Below, piece by piece: positions 13,411 through 25,631 of a DNA stretch of 64,000 nucleotides; the stretch's first letter is position 1, and every line of letters starts with the position of its first letter. The notes beneath the pieces are model-generated. The model was not told where the DNA came from. It saw nothing but the letters and a program-made list of their open reading frames with translations, and ran no database searches. This DNA comes from Clusia tigrina (lineage: Eukaryota > Arthropoda > Insecta > Diptera > Clusiidae), in the NCBI GenBank assembly GCA_920105625.2, contig OV050033.1:113669700-113733699 (forward strand), read 5' to 3'. Position numbers and translations under genes: made by a program.

Positions 13411-13425
13411 CGTACTGTTCGGGCC
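13411..13425 (+). repeat. 8 bp internal deletion in one monomer
   Basis: The usual CGTACTGTATAGAAGTTCGG reads CGTACTGTTCGG here, a loss of 8 bases (ATAGAAGT) between 13418 and 13419. The flanks share GT, consistent with slippage or microhomology repair. It was not seen in other monomers, so it is probably young. Confidence 0.85.
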
Positions 13426-13984
13426 ATTTGAAGTTTTATCAGTGATTGATTTGGGACTCAAGGGTAGCATAGCTTTGAGCGATAGCTTAAATTGACAAGA
13501 GGCTCGAGTACTTTATTGTAAAAAAATTTCAAGGTTTTATGACGCTCCAGTAAAAAGTTGCCAGCATTTGTATGTTGGAAACTTTGATTGGTGTAGGACG
13601 TACCGTATAGAAGTTAGGGCTATTTGAAGATTTATCAGTGTTTGATTTGGGATTCAAGGGTAGCATAGCTTTGAGCGATAGCTTAAATTGATAAGAGGCT
13701 CGAGTACTTTATTGTTACAAAATTTCAAGGTTTTATGACGCTCCAGTAAAAAGTTACAAGCATTTGTATGTTGCAAACTTTGATAGGCGTAGGACGTACC
13801 GTATAGAAGTTAGGGCCATTTGAAGCTTTATCAGTGTTTGATTTGGGACTCAAGGGTAGCATAGCTTTGAGCGATAGCTTAAATTGACAAGAGGCTCGAG
13901 TACTTTATTTTTACAAAATTTCAAGGTTTTATGACGCTCCAGTAAAAAGTTGCAAGCATTTGTATGTTGCAAACTTTGATAGGT

Positions 13985-14000
13985 GTAGGACGTATAGAAG
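13985..14000 (+). repeat. 5 bp internal deletion in one monomer
   Basis: GGACGTACCGTATAG reads GGACGTATAG, a loss of 5 bases between two CGTA copies present in the normal monomer. It is a simple direct-repeat slippage event and removes one of the five consensus CpGs. It was seen only here. Confidence 0.85.
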
Positions 14001-15458
14001 TTAGGACCATTTGAAGCTTTTTCAGTGTCTGATTTGGGACTCAAGGGTAGCATAGCTTTGAGCGATAGCTTAAATTGACAAGAGGCTCGAGTACTTTATT
14101 GTTACAAAATTTCAAGGTTTTATGACGCTCCAGTAAAAAGTTACAAGCATTTGTATGTTGCAAACTTTGATAGGCGTAGGACGTACCGTATAGAAGTTAG
14201 GGCCGTTTGAAGCTTTATCAGTGTTTGATTTGGGACTCAAGGGTAGCATAGCTTTGAGCGATAGCTTAAATTGACATGAGGCTCGAGTACTTTATTGTTA
14301 AAAAATTTCAAGGTTTTATGACGCTCCAGTAAAAAGTTGCAAGCATTTGTATGTTGCAAACTTTGATAGGTGTAGGACGTACTGTATAGAAGTTCGGGCC
14401 ATTTGAAGTTTTATCAGTGATTGATTTAGGACTCAAGGGTAGCATAGCTTTGAGCGATAGCTTAAATTGACAAGAGGCTCGAGTACTTTATTGTAAAAAA
14501 ATTTCAAGGTTTTATGACGCTCCAGTAAAAAGTTGCCAGCATTTGTATGTTGGAAACTTTGATTGGTGTAGGACGTACCGTATAGAAGTTAGGGCTATTT
14601 GAAGATTTATCAGTGTTTGATTTGGGATTCAAGGGTAGCATAGCTTTGAGCGATAGCTTAAATTGACAAGAGGCTCGAGTACTTTATTGTTACAAAATTT
14701 CAAGGTTTTATGACGCTCCAGTAAAAAGTTACAAGCATTTGTATGTTGCAAACTTTCATAGGCGTAGGACGTACCGTATAGAAGTTAGGGCCATTTGAAG
14801 CTTTATCAGTGTTTGATTTTGGACTCAAGGGTAGCATAGCTTTGAGCGATAGCTTAAATTGACAAGAGGCTCGAGTACTTTATTGTTACAAAATTTCAAG
14901 GTTTTATGACGCTCCAGTAAAAAGTTACAAGCATTTGTATGTTGCAAACTTTGATAGGCGTAGGACGTACCGTATAGAAGTTAGGGCCATTTGAAGTTTT
15001 ATCAGTGTTTGATTTGGGACTCAAGGGTAGCATAGCTTTGAGCGATAGCTTAAATTGACAAGAGGCTCGAGTACTTTATTGTTACAAAATTTCAAGGTTT
15101 TATGACGCTCCAGTAAAAAGTTGCAAGCATTTGTATGTTGCAAACTTTGATAGGTGTAGGACGTACTGTATAGAAGTTTGGGCCATTTGAAGTTTTATCA
15201 GTGATTGATTTGGGACTCAAGGGTAGCTTAGCTTTGAGCGATAGCTTAAATTGACAAGAGGCTGGAGTACTTTATTGTAACAAAATTTCAAGGTTTTATG
15301 ACGCTCCAGTAAAAAGTTGCCAGCATTTGTGTGTTGGAAACTTTGATAGGTGTAGGACATACCGTATAGAAGTTAGGGCTATTTGAAGATTTATCAGTGT
15401 TTGATTTGGGATTCAAGGGTAGCATAGCTTTGAGCGATAGCTTAAATTGACATGAGGC

Positions 15459-17613
15459 TCGAGTACTTTATTGTTACAAAATTTCAAGGTTTTATGACGC
15501 TCCAGTAAAAAGTTGCAAGCATTTGTATGTTGCAAACTTTGATAGGTGTAGGACGTACTGTATAGAAGTTCGGGCCATTTGAAGTTTTATCAGTGATTGA
15601 TTTGGGACCCAAGGGTAGCATAGCTTTGAGCGATAGCTTAAATTGACAAGAGGCTCGAGTACTTTATTGTAAAAAAATTTCAAGGTTTTATGACGCTCCA
15701 GTAAAAAGTTGCCAGCATTTGTATGTTGGAAACTTTGATTGGTGTAGGACGTACCGTATAGAAGTTAGGGCTATTTGAAGATTTATCAGTGTTTGATTTG
15801 GGATTCAAGGGTAGCATAGCTTTGAGCGATAGCTTAAATTGACAAGAGGCTCGAGTACTTTATTGTTATAAAATTTCAAGGTTTTATGACGCTACAGTAA
15901 AAAGTTACAAGCATTTGTATGTTGCAAACTTTGATAGGCGTAGGACGTACCGTATAGAAGTTAGGGCCATTTGAAGCTTTATCAGTGTTTGATTTGGGAC
16001 TCAAGGGTAGCATAGCTTTGAGCGATAGCTTAAATTGACAAGAGGCTCGAGTACTTTATTGTTACAAAATTTCAAGGTTTTATGACGCTCCAGTAAAAAG
16101 TTGCCAGCATTTGTATGTTGCAAACTTTGATAGGTGTAGGACGTACCGTATAGAAGTTAGGGCCATTTGAAGCTTTATCAGTGTCTGATTTGGGACTCAA
16201 GGGTAGCATAGCTTTGAGCGATAGCTTAAATTGACAAGAGGCTCGAGTACTTATTGTTACAAAATTTCAAGGTTTTATGACGCTCTAGTAAAAAGTTACA
16301 AGCATTTGTATGTTGCAAACTTTGATAGGTGTAGGACATACTGTATAGAAGTTCGGGCCATTTGAAGTTTTATCAGTGATTGATTTGGGACTCAAGGGTA
16401 GCATAGCTTTGAGCGATAGCTTAAATTGACAAGAGGCTCGAGTACTTTATTGTAACAAAATTTCAAGGTTTTATGACGCTCCAGTAAAAAGTTGCCAGCA
16501 TTTGTATGTTGCAAACTTTGATAGGTGTAGGACGTACCATATAGAAGTTAGGGCCATTTGAAGATATATCAGTGTTTGATTTGGGACTCAAGGGTAGCAT
16601 AGCTTTGGGCGATATCTTAAATTGTCAAGAGGCTCGAGTACTTTATTGTAACAAAATTTCAAGGCTTTATGACGCTCCAGTAAAAAGTTGCAAGCGTTTG
16701 TATGTTGCAAACTTTGATAGGTGTAGGACGTACCGTATAGAAGTTAGGGCCATTTGAAGTTTTATCAGTGTTTGATTTGGGACTCAAGGGTAGCTTAGCT
16801 TTGAGCGATAGCTTAAATTGACAAGAGGCTCGAGTACTTTATTGTAAAAAAATTTCAAGGTTTTATGACGCTCCAGTAAAAAGTTACAAGCATTTGTATG
16901 TTGCAAACTTTGATAGGCGTAGGACGTACCGTATAGAAGTTAGGGCCGTTTGAAGCTTTATCAGTGTTTGATTTGGGACTCAAGGGTAGCATAGCTTTGG
17001 GCGATATCTTAAATTGTCAAGAGGCTCGAGTACTTTATTGTAACAAAATTTCAAGGCTTTATGACGCTCCAGTAAAAAGTTGCAAGCGTTTGTATGTTGC
17101 AAACTTTGATAGGTGTAGGACGTACCGTATAGAAGTTAGGGCCATTTGAAGTTTTATCAGTGTTTGATTTGGGACTCAAGGGTAGCTTAGCTTTGAGCGA
17201 TAGCTTAAATTGACAAGAGGCTCGAGTACTTTATTGTAAAAAAATTTCAAGGTTTTATGACGCTCCAGTAAAAAGTTGCCAGCATTTGTATGTTGGCAAC
17301 TTTGATAGGTGTAGGACGTACCGTATAGAAGTTAGGGCTATTTGAAGATTTATCAGTGTTTGATTTGGGATTCAAGGGTAGCATAGCTTTGAGCGATAGC
17401 TTAAATTGACAAGAGGCTCGAGTACTTTATTGTAAAAAAATTTCAAGGTTTTATGACGCTCCAGTAAAAAGTTACAAGCATTTGTATGTTGCAAACTTTG
17501 ATAGGCGTAGGACGTACCGTATAGAAGTTAGGGCCGTTTGAAGCTTTATCAGTGTTTGATTTGGGATTCAAGGGTAGCATAGCTTTGAGCGATAGCTTAA
17601 ATTGACATGAGGC
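15459..17613 (+). repeat. Higher-order repeat copy B1 (11 monomers)
   Basis: It starts with the monomer that carries GGGACCCAAGGG and TACTGTATAG. The same monomer starts again at 17614, a spacing of 2155 bp (11 monomers less 1). The copies share GTTATAAAATTTC (15867 and 18021), GACATACTG and the GATATATCAG monomer. B1 also contains a local two-monomer duplication (16572 and 16964 start the same variant, exactly 392 bp apart) that the next copy lacks. Confidence 0.85.
16572..17355 (+). repeat. Local dimer duplication (2 x 392 bp)
   Basis: The rare monomer with GGGCGATATCTTAAATTG (a change from GATAGCTT that creates GATATC) occurs at 16572 and again exactly 392 bp later at 16964. Between them lies one monomer with GTAAAAAAATTTC, GGCGTAGG and GGCCGTTTG. 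This is a dimeric tandem step inside B1. The corresponding site in the next block (18727) has one copy with the ordinary GATAGCTT. Confidence 0.8.
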
Positions 17614-17809
17614 TCGAGTACTTTATTGTTACAAAATTTCAAGGTTTTATGACGCTCCAGTAAAAAGTTGCAAGCATTTGTATGTTGCAAACTTTGATAG
17701 GTGTAGGACGTACTGTATAGAAGTTCGGGCCATTTGAAGTTTTATCAGTGATTGATTTGGGACCCAAGGGTAGCATAGCTTTGAGCGATAGCTTAAATTG
17801 ACAAGAGGC
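17614..17809 (+). repeat. Single monomer opening the second B block
   Basis: Counterpart of the monomer at 15459, with the same GGGACCCAAGGG and AGTTCGGGCC changes. It is listed separately because the composite repeat that can be matched to 21525 onward begins at the following monomer, 17810. Confidence 0.75.
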
Positions 17810-19186
17810 TCGAGTACTTTATTGTAAAAAAATTTCAAGGTTTTATGACGCTCCAGTAAAAAGTTGCCAGCATTTGTATGTTGGAAACTTTGATTGGTAT
17901 AGGACGTACCGTATAGAAGTTAGGGCTATTTGAAGATTTATCAGTGTTTGATTTGGGATTCAAGGGTAGCATAGCTTTGAGCGATAGCTTAAATTGACAA
18001 GAGGCTCGAGTACTTTATTGTTATAAAATTTCAAGGTTTTATGACGCTCCAGTAAAAAGTTACAAGCATTTGTATGTTGCAAACTTTGATAGGCGTAGGA
18101 CGTACCGTATAGAAGTTAGGGCCATTTGAAGCTTTATCAGTGTTTGATTTGGGACTCAAGGGTAGCATAGCTTTGAGCGATAGCTTAAATTGACAAGAGG
18201 CTCGAGTACTTTATTGTTACAAAATTTCAAGGTTTTATGACGCTCCAGTAAAAAGTTGCCAGCATTTGTATGTTGCAAACTTTGATAGGTGTAGGACGTA
18301 CCGTATAGAAGTTAGGGCCATTTGAAGCTTTATCAGTGTCTGATTTGGGACTCAAGGGTAGCATAGCTTTGAGCGATAGCTTAAATTGACAAGAGGCTCG
18401 AGTACTTATTGTTACAAAATTTCAAGGTTTTATGACGCTCTAGTAAAAAGTTACAAGCATTTGTATGTTGCAAACTTTGATAGGTGTAGGACATACTGTA
18501 TAGAAGTTCGGGCCATTTGAAGTTTTATCAGTGATTGATTTGGGACTCAAGGGTAGCATAGCTTTGAGCGATAGCTTAAATTGACAAGAGGCTCGAGTAC
18601 TTTATTGTAACAAAATTTCAAGGTTTTATGACGCTCCAGTAAAAAGTTGCCAGCATTTGTATGCTGCAAACTTTGATAGGTGTAGGACGTACCGTATAGA
18701 AGTTAGGGCCATTTGAAGATATATCAGTGTTTGATTTGGGACTCAAGGGTAGCATAGCTTTGGGCGATAGCTTAAATTGTCAAGAGGCTCGAGTACTTTA
18801 TTGTAACAAAATTTCAAGGCTTTATGACGCTCCAGTAAAAAGTTGCAAGCGTTTGTATGTTGCAAACTTTGATAGGTGTAGGACGTACCGTATAGAAGTT
18901 AGGGCCATTTGAAGTTTTATCAGTGTTTGATTTGGGACTCAAGGGTAGCTTAGCTTTGAGCGATAGCTTAAATTGACAAGAGGCTCAAGTACTTTATTGT
19001 AACAAAATTTCAAGGTTTTATGACGCTCCAGTAAAAAGTTGCCAGCATTTGTATGTTGGCAACTTTGATAGGTGTAGGACGTACCGTATAGAAGTTAGGG
19101 CTATTTGAAGATTTATCAGTGTTTGATTTGGGATTCAAGGGTAGCATAGCTTTGAGCGATAGCTTAAATTGACAAGAGGCTCGAGT

Positions 19187-19382
19187 ACTTTATTGTAAAA
19201 AAATTTCAAGGTTTTATGACGCTCCAGTAAAAAGTTGCAAGCATTTGTATGTTGCAAACTTTGATAGGCGTAGGACGTACCGTATAGAAGTTCGGGCCAT
19301 TTGAAGTTTTATCAGTGATTGATTTGGGACTCAAGGGTAGCATAGCTTTGAGCGATAGCTTAAATTGACAAGAGGCTCGAGT
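19187..19382 (+). repeat. Chimeric monomer in BC1
   Basis: Its 5' part has GTAAAAAAATTTC and GGCGTAGGACGTACCG, as in the monomer near 22.90-23.08 kb. Its 3' part has AGTTCGGGCC and GTGATTG, as in the following monomer near 23.09-23.28 kb. In the other copy these halves lie in two adjacent monomers. One monomer has been lost by an exchange inside the unit, in register, between about positions 102 and 111 of the monomer. A GCAAGC in the 5' part is a single-base exception. Confidence 0.65.
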
Positions 19383-20927
19383 ACTTTATTGTAACAAAAT
19401 ATCAAGGTTTTATGACGCTCCAGTAAAAAGTTGCCAGCATTTGTATGTTGGAAACTTTGATAGGTGTAGGACGTACCGTATAGAAGTTAGGGCTATTTGA
19501 AGATTTATCAGTGTTTAATTTGGGATTCAAGGGTAGCATAGCTTTGAGCGATAGCTTTAATTGACAAGAGGCTCGAGTACTTTATTGTAACAAAATTTCA
19601 AGGTTTTATGACGCTCCAGTAAAAAGTTGCCAGCATTTGTATGTTGCAAACTTTGATAGGTGTAGGACGTACCGTATAGAAGTTAGGGCCATTTGAAGAT
19701 ATATCAGTGTGTGAATTGGGACCCAAGGGTAGCATAGCTTTGGGCGATAGGTTAAATTGACAAGAGGCTCGAGTACTTTATTGTTACAAAATTTCAAGGC
19801 TTTATGACGCTCCAGTAAAAAGTTAGAGGCATTTGTATGTTGCAAACTTAATGGGTGTAGGACGTACCAAATAGAAGTTAGGGCCATTTGAAGTTTTATC
19901 AGTGTTTGATGTGGGACTCAAGGGTAGCATAGCTTTGAGCGATAGCTTAAATTGACAAGAGGCTCGAGTACTTTATTGTTACAAAATTTCAAGGTTTTAT
20001 GACGCTCCAGTAAAAAGTTGCAAGCATTTGTATGTTGCAAACTTTGATAGGTGTAGGACGTACCATATAGAAGTTAGGGCCATTTGAAGTTTTATCAGTG
20101 TTTGATTTGGGACTCAAGGGTAGCATAGCTTTGAGCGATAGCTTAAATTGACAAGAGGCTCGAGCACTTTATTGTTACAAAATTTCAAGGTTTTATGACG
20201 CTCCAGTAAAAAGTTCCAAGCATTTGTATGTTGCAAACTTTGATAGGTGTATGACGTACCGTATAGAATTTAGGGCCATTTGAAGTTTTATCAGTGTTTG
20301 ATTTGGGACTCAAATGTAGCATAGCTTTGAGCGATAACTTAAATTGACAAGAGGCTCGAGCACTTTATTGTTACAAAATTGCAAGGTTTTATGTCGCTCC
20401 AGTAAAAAGTTACAGGCATTTGTATGTTGCAAACTTTGATAGGTGTAGGACGTACCGTATAGAAGTTACGGCCATTTGAAGTTTTATCAGTGTTTGATGT
20501 GGGGCTCAAGGGTAGCATAGCTTTGAGCGATAGCTTAAATTGCCAAGAGGCTCGAGTACTCTTTAGTTACAAAATTTCAAGGTTTTATGACGCTCCAGTA
20601 AAAAGTTGCAAGCAATTGTATGTTGCAAACTTTGATAGGTGTAGGACGTACCGTATAGAAGTTAGGGCCATTTGAAGTTTTATCAGTGTTTGATTTGGGA
20701 CTCAAGGGTAGCATAGCTTTGAGCGATAGCTTAAATTGACAAGAGGCTCGAGTACTTTATTGTTACAAAATTTCAAGGTTTTATGATGCTCCAGTAAAAA
20801 GTTAGAAGCATTTGTGTGTTGCAAACTTTGATAGGTGTAGGACGTACCGTATAGAAGTTAGGGCCATTTAAAGTTTTATCAGTGCTTGATTTGGGACTCA
20901 AGGGTAGCATAGTTTTGAGCGATAGCT

Positions 20928-20945
20928 TAAATTGACTCGAGTACT
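20928..20945 (+). repeat. 7 bp deletion marker (copy 1 of 4)
   Basis: TTGACAAGAGGCTCGAG reads TTGACTCGAG, a loss of AAGAGGC. The same deletion occurs at 25041, 28180 and 33665, always after a monomer with AAAGTTTTATCAGTGCTTG and ATAGTTTTGAGCG. A shared rare indel with shared neighbours is good evidence that the four stretches descend from one ancestor. Confidence 0.9.
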
Positions 20946-21524
20946 TTATTGTTACAAAATTTCAAGGTTTTATGACGCTCCAGTAAAAAGTTACAAGCAT
21001 TTGTATGTTGCAAATTTTGATAGGTGTAGGACGTACCGTATAGAAGTTAGGGCCATTTGAAGTTTTATCAGTGTTTGATTTGGGACTCAAGAGTAGCATA
21101 GCTTTGAGCGATAGCTTAAATTGACAAGAGGCTCGAGTACTTTATTGTTATAAAATTTCAAGGTTTTATGACGCTCCAGTAAAAAGTTACAAGCATTTGT
21201 ATGTTGCAAACTTTGATAGGTGTAGGATGCACCGAATAGAAGTTAGGGCCATTTGAAGTTTTATCAGTGTTTGATTTGGGACTCAAGGGTAGCATATCTT
21301 TGAGCGATAGCTTAAATTGACAAGAGGCTCGAGTACTTTATTGTTACAAAATTTCAAGGTTTTATGACGCTCCATTAACAAGTTACAAGCATTTGTATGT
21401 TGCAAACTTTGATAAGTGTAGGACGTACCGTATAGAACTTAGGGCCATTTGAAGTTTTATCAGTGATTGATTTGGGATTCAAGGGTAGCATAGCTTTGAG
21501 CGATAGCTTAAATTGACAAGAGGC

Positions 21525-24500
21525 TCGAGTACTTTATTGTTATAAAATTTCAAGGTTTTATGACGCTCCAGTAAAAAGTTGCCAGCATTTGTATGTTGGA
21601 AACTTTGATTGGTGTAGGACGTACCGTATAGAAGTTAGGGCTATTTGAAGATTTATCAGTGTTTGATTTGGGATTCAAGGGTAGCATAGCTTTGAGCGAT
21701 AGCTTAAATTGACAAGAGGCTCGAGTACTTTATTGTTATAAAATTTCAAGGTTTTATGACGCTCCAGTAAAAAGTTACAAGCATTTGTATGTTGCAAACT
21801 TTGATAGGCGTAGGACGTACCGTATAGAAGTTAGGGCCATTTGAAGCTTTATCAGTGTTTGATTTGGGACTCAAGGGTAGCATAGCTTTGAGCGATAGCT
21901 TAAATTGACAAGAGGCTCGAGTACTTTATTGTTACAAAATTTCAAGGTTTTATGACGCTCCAGTAAAAAGTTGCCAGCATTTGTATGTTGCAAACTTTGA
22001 TAGGTGTAGGACGTACCGTATAGAAGTTAGGGCCATTTGAAGCTTTATCAGTGTCTGATTTGGGACTCAAGGGTAGCATAGCTTTGAGCGATAGCTTAAA
22101 TTGACAAGAGGCTCGAGTACTTATTGTTACAAAATTTCAAGGTTTTATGACGCTCTAGTAAAAAGTTACAAGCATTTGTATGTTGCAAACTTTGATAGGT
22201 GTAGGACATACTGTATAGAAGTTCGGGCCATTTGAAGTTTTATCAGTGATTGATTTGGGACTCAAGGGTAGCATAGCTTTGAGCGATAGCTTAAATTGAC
22301 AAGAGGCTCGAGTACTTTATTGTAACAAAATTTCAAGGTTTTATGACGCTCCAGTAAAAAGTTGCCAGCATTTGTATGTTGCAAACTTTGATAGGTGTAG
22401 GACGTACCGTATAGAAGTTAGGGCCATTTGAAGATATATCAGTGTTTGATTTGGGACTCAAGGGTAGCATAGATTTGGGCGATAGCTTAAATTGTCAAGA
22501 GGCTCGAGTACTTTATTGTAACAAAATTTCAAGGCTTTATGACGCTCCAGTAAAAAGTTGCAAGCGTTTGTATGTTGCAAACTTTGATAGGTGTAGGACG
22601 TACCGTATAGAAGTTAGGGCCATTTGAAGTTTTATCAGTGTTTGATTTGGGACTCAAGGGTAGCTTAGCTTTGAGCGATAGCTTAAATTGACAAGAGGCT
22701 CAAGTACTTTATTGTAACAAAATTTTAAGGTTTTATGACGCTCCAGTAAAAAGTTGCCAGCATTTGTATGTTGGCAACTTTGATAGGTGTAGGACGTACC
22801 GTATAGAAGTTAGGGCTATTTGAAGATTTATCAGTGTTTGATTTGGGATTCAAGGGTAGCATAGCTTTGAGCGATAGCTTAAATTGACAAGAGGCTCGAG
22901 TACTTTATTGTAAAAAAATTTCAAGGTTTTATGACGCTCCAGTAAAAAGTTACAAGCATTTGTATGTTGCAAACTTTGATAGGCGTAGGACGTACCGTAT
23001 AGAAGTTAGGGCCGTTTGAAGCTTTATCAGTGTTTGATTTGGGACTCAAGGGTAGCATAGCTTTGAGCGATAGCTTAAATTGACAAGAGGCTCGAGTACT
23101 TTATTGTTACAAAATTTCAAGGTTTTATGACGCTCCAGTAAAAAGTTGCAAGCATTTGTATGTTGCAAACTTTGATAGGTGTAGGACGTACTGTATAGAA
23201 GTTCGGGCCATTTGAAGTTTTATCAGTGATTGATTTGGGACTCAAGGGTAGCATAGCTTTGAGCGATAGCTTAAATTGACAAGAGGCTCGAGTACTTTAT
23301 TGTAACAAAATATCAAGGTTTTATGACGCTCCAGTAAAAAGTTGCCAGCATTTGTATGTTGGAAACTTTGATAGGTGTAGGACGTACCGTATAGAAAATA
23401 GGGCTATTTGAAGATTTATCAGTGTTTAATTTGGGATTCAAGGGTAGCATAGCTTTGAGCGATAGCTTTAATTGACAAGAGGCTCGAGTACTTTATTGTA
23501 ACAAAATTTCAAGGTTTTATGACGCTCCAGTAAAAAGTTGCCAGCATTTGTATGTTGCAAACTTTGATAGGTGTAGGACGTACCGTATAGAAGTTAGGGC
23601 CATTTGAAGATATATCAGTGTGTGAATTGGGACCCAAGGGTAGCATAGCTTTGGGCGATAGGTTAAATTGACAAGAGGCTCGAGTACTTTATTGTTACAA
23701 AATTTCAAGGCTTTATGACGCTCCAGTAAAAAGTTAGAGGCATTTGTATGTTGCAAACTTAATGGGTGTAGGACGTACCAAATAGAAGTTAGGGCCATTT
23801 GAAGTTTTATCAGTGTTTGATGTGGGACTCAAGGGTAGCATAGCTTTGAGCGATAGCTTAAATTGACAAGAGGCTCGAGTACTTTATTGTTACAAAATTT
23901 CAAGGTTTTATGACGCTCCAGTAAAAAGTTGCAAGCATTTGTATGTTGCAAACTATGATAGATGTAGGACGTACCGTATAGAAGTTAGGGCCATTTGAAG
24001 TTTTATCAGTGTTTGATTTGGGACTCATGGGTAGCATAGCTTTGAGCGATAGCTTAAATTGACAAGAGGCTCGAGTACTTTATTGTTACAAAATTTCAAG
24101 GTTTTATGACGCTCCAGTAAAAAGTTACAAGCATTTGTATGTTGCAAACTTTGATAGGTGTAGGACGTACCATATAGAAGTTAGGGCCATTTGAAGTTTT
24201 ATCAGTGTTTGATTTGGGACTCAAGGGTAGCATAGCTTTGAGCGATAGCTTAAATTGACAAGAGGCTCGAGCACTTTATTGTTACAAAATTTCAAGGTTT
24301 TATGACGCTCCAGTAAAAAGTTCCAAGCATTTGTATGTTGCAAACTTTGATAGGTGTATGACGTACCGTATAGAATTTAGGGCCATTTGAAGTTTTATCA
24401 GTGTTTGATTTGGGACTCAAATGTAGCATAGCTTTGAGCGATAACTTAAATTGACAAGAGGCTCGAGCACTTTATTGTTACAAAATTGCAAGGTTTTATG

Positions 24501-25631
24501 ACGCTCCAGTAAAAAGTTACAGGCATTTGTATGTTGCAAACTTTGATAGGTGTAGGACGTACCGTATAGAAGTTACGGCCATTTGAAGTTTTATCAGTGT
24601 TTGATGTGGGGCTCAAGGGTAGCATAGCTTTGAGCGATAGCTTAAATTGCCAAGAGGCTCGAGTACTCTTTAGTTACAAAATTTCAAGGTTTTATGACGC
24701 TCCAGTAAAAAGTTGCAAGCATTTGTATGTTGCAAACTTTGATAGGTGTAGGACGTACCGTATAGAAGTTAGGGCCATTTGAAGTTTTATCAGTGTTTGA
24801 TTTGGGACTCAAGGGTAGCATAGCTTTGAGCGATAGCTTAAATTGACAAGAGGCTCGAGTACTTTATTGTTACAAAATTTCAAGGTTTTATGATGCTCCA
24901 GTAAAAAGTTAGAAGCATTTGTGTGTTGCAAACTTTGATAGGTGTAGGACGTACCGTATAGAAGTTAGGGCCATTTAAAGTTTTATCAGTGCTTGATTTG
25001 GGACTCAAGGGTAGCATAGTTTTGAGCGATAGCTTAAATTGACTCGAGTACTTTATTGTTACAAAATTTCAAGGTTTTATGACGCTCCAGTAAAAAGTTA
25101 CAAGCATTTGTATGTTGCAAATTTTGATAGGTGTAGGACGTACCGTATAGAAGTTAGGGCCATTTGAAGTTTTATCAGTGTTTGATTTGGGACTCAAGAG
25201 TAGCATAGCTTTGAGCGATAGCTTAAATTGACAAGAGGCTCGAGTACTTTATTGTTATAAAATTTCAAGGTTTTATGACGCTCCAGTAAAAAGTTACAAG
25301 CATTTGTATGTTGCAAACTTTGATAGGTGTAGGACGCACCGAATAGAAGTTAGGGCCATTTGAAGTTTTATCAGTGTTTGATTTGGGACTCAAGGGTAGC
25401 ATATCTTTGAGCGATAGCTTAAATTGACAAGAGGCTCGAGTACTTTATTGTTACAAAATTTCAAGGTTTTATGACGCTCCATTAACAAGTTACAAGCATT
25501 TGTATGTTGCAAACTTTGATAAGTGTAGGACGTACCGTATAGAACTTAGGGCCATTTGAAGTTTTATCAGTGATTGATTTGGGATTCAAGGGTAGCATAG
25601 CTTTGAGCGATAGCTTAAATTGACAAGAGGC
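21525..25631 (+). repeat. Composite higher-order repeat BC2 (21 monomers)
   Basis: Second copy of the BC order, 4107 bp. Compared with BC1 it keeps the separate pair of monomers at 22.9-23.3 kb and includes, near 23.9-24.1 kb, the CTATGATAGATG / CATGGGTAG monomer otherwise typical of 1-6.3 kb, which BC1 lacks. The upstream join is abrupt: a monomer with CCATTAACAAG at about 21.37 kb is followed by B-type GTTATAAAATTTC, whereas in the other copies (25.48 and 28.62 kb) it is followed by CTCGAATAC. Confidence 0.85.

Larger units (their letters stand above)
11945..15458 (+). repeat. Satellite monomers, A/B-related, 18 units
   Basis: This stretch is continuous satellite. It holds the second copy of the 9.2-10.33 kb segment (to about 13.07 kb), then monomers with GACATGAGGCTCG, GTAAAAAAATTTC, TTTGATTGG and GGCCGTTTGAAGC. 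Two monomers carry private internal deletions, at 13418 and 13990. Near 15.18-15.28 kb the combination AGTTTGGGCC, GGTAGCTTAGC and GGCTGGAGTAC appears, which returns only in the 55-62 kb region. Confidence 0.85.
17810..21524 (+). repeat. Composite higher-order repeat BC1 (19 monomers)
   Basis: The first half matches block B1 (GTTATAAAATTTC at 18021, GACATACTG, GATATATCAG at 18719). The second half carries a different set: ATATCAAGG at 19400, GTGTGAATTGGGACCC at 19709, TTAGAGGCATTTG, GAGCACTTTATTG, GTGGGGCTC, and a monomer missing AAGAGGC at 20934. The same order returns at 21525-25631. Marker spacing rises from 3715 to 3911 to 4107 bp along the pair, so the second copy has two extra whole monomers. 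Confidence 0.85.
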
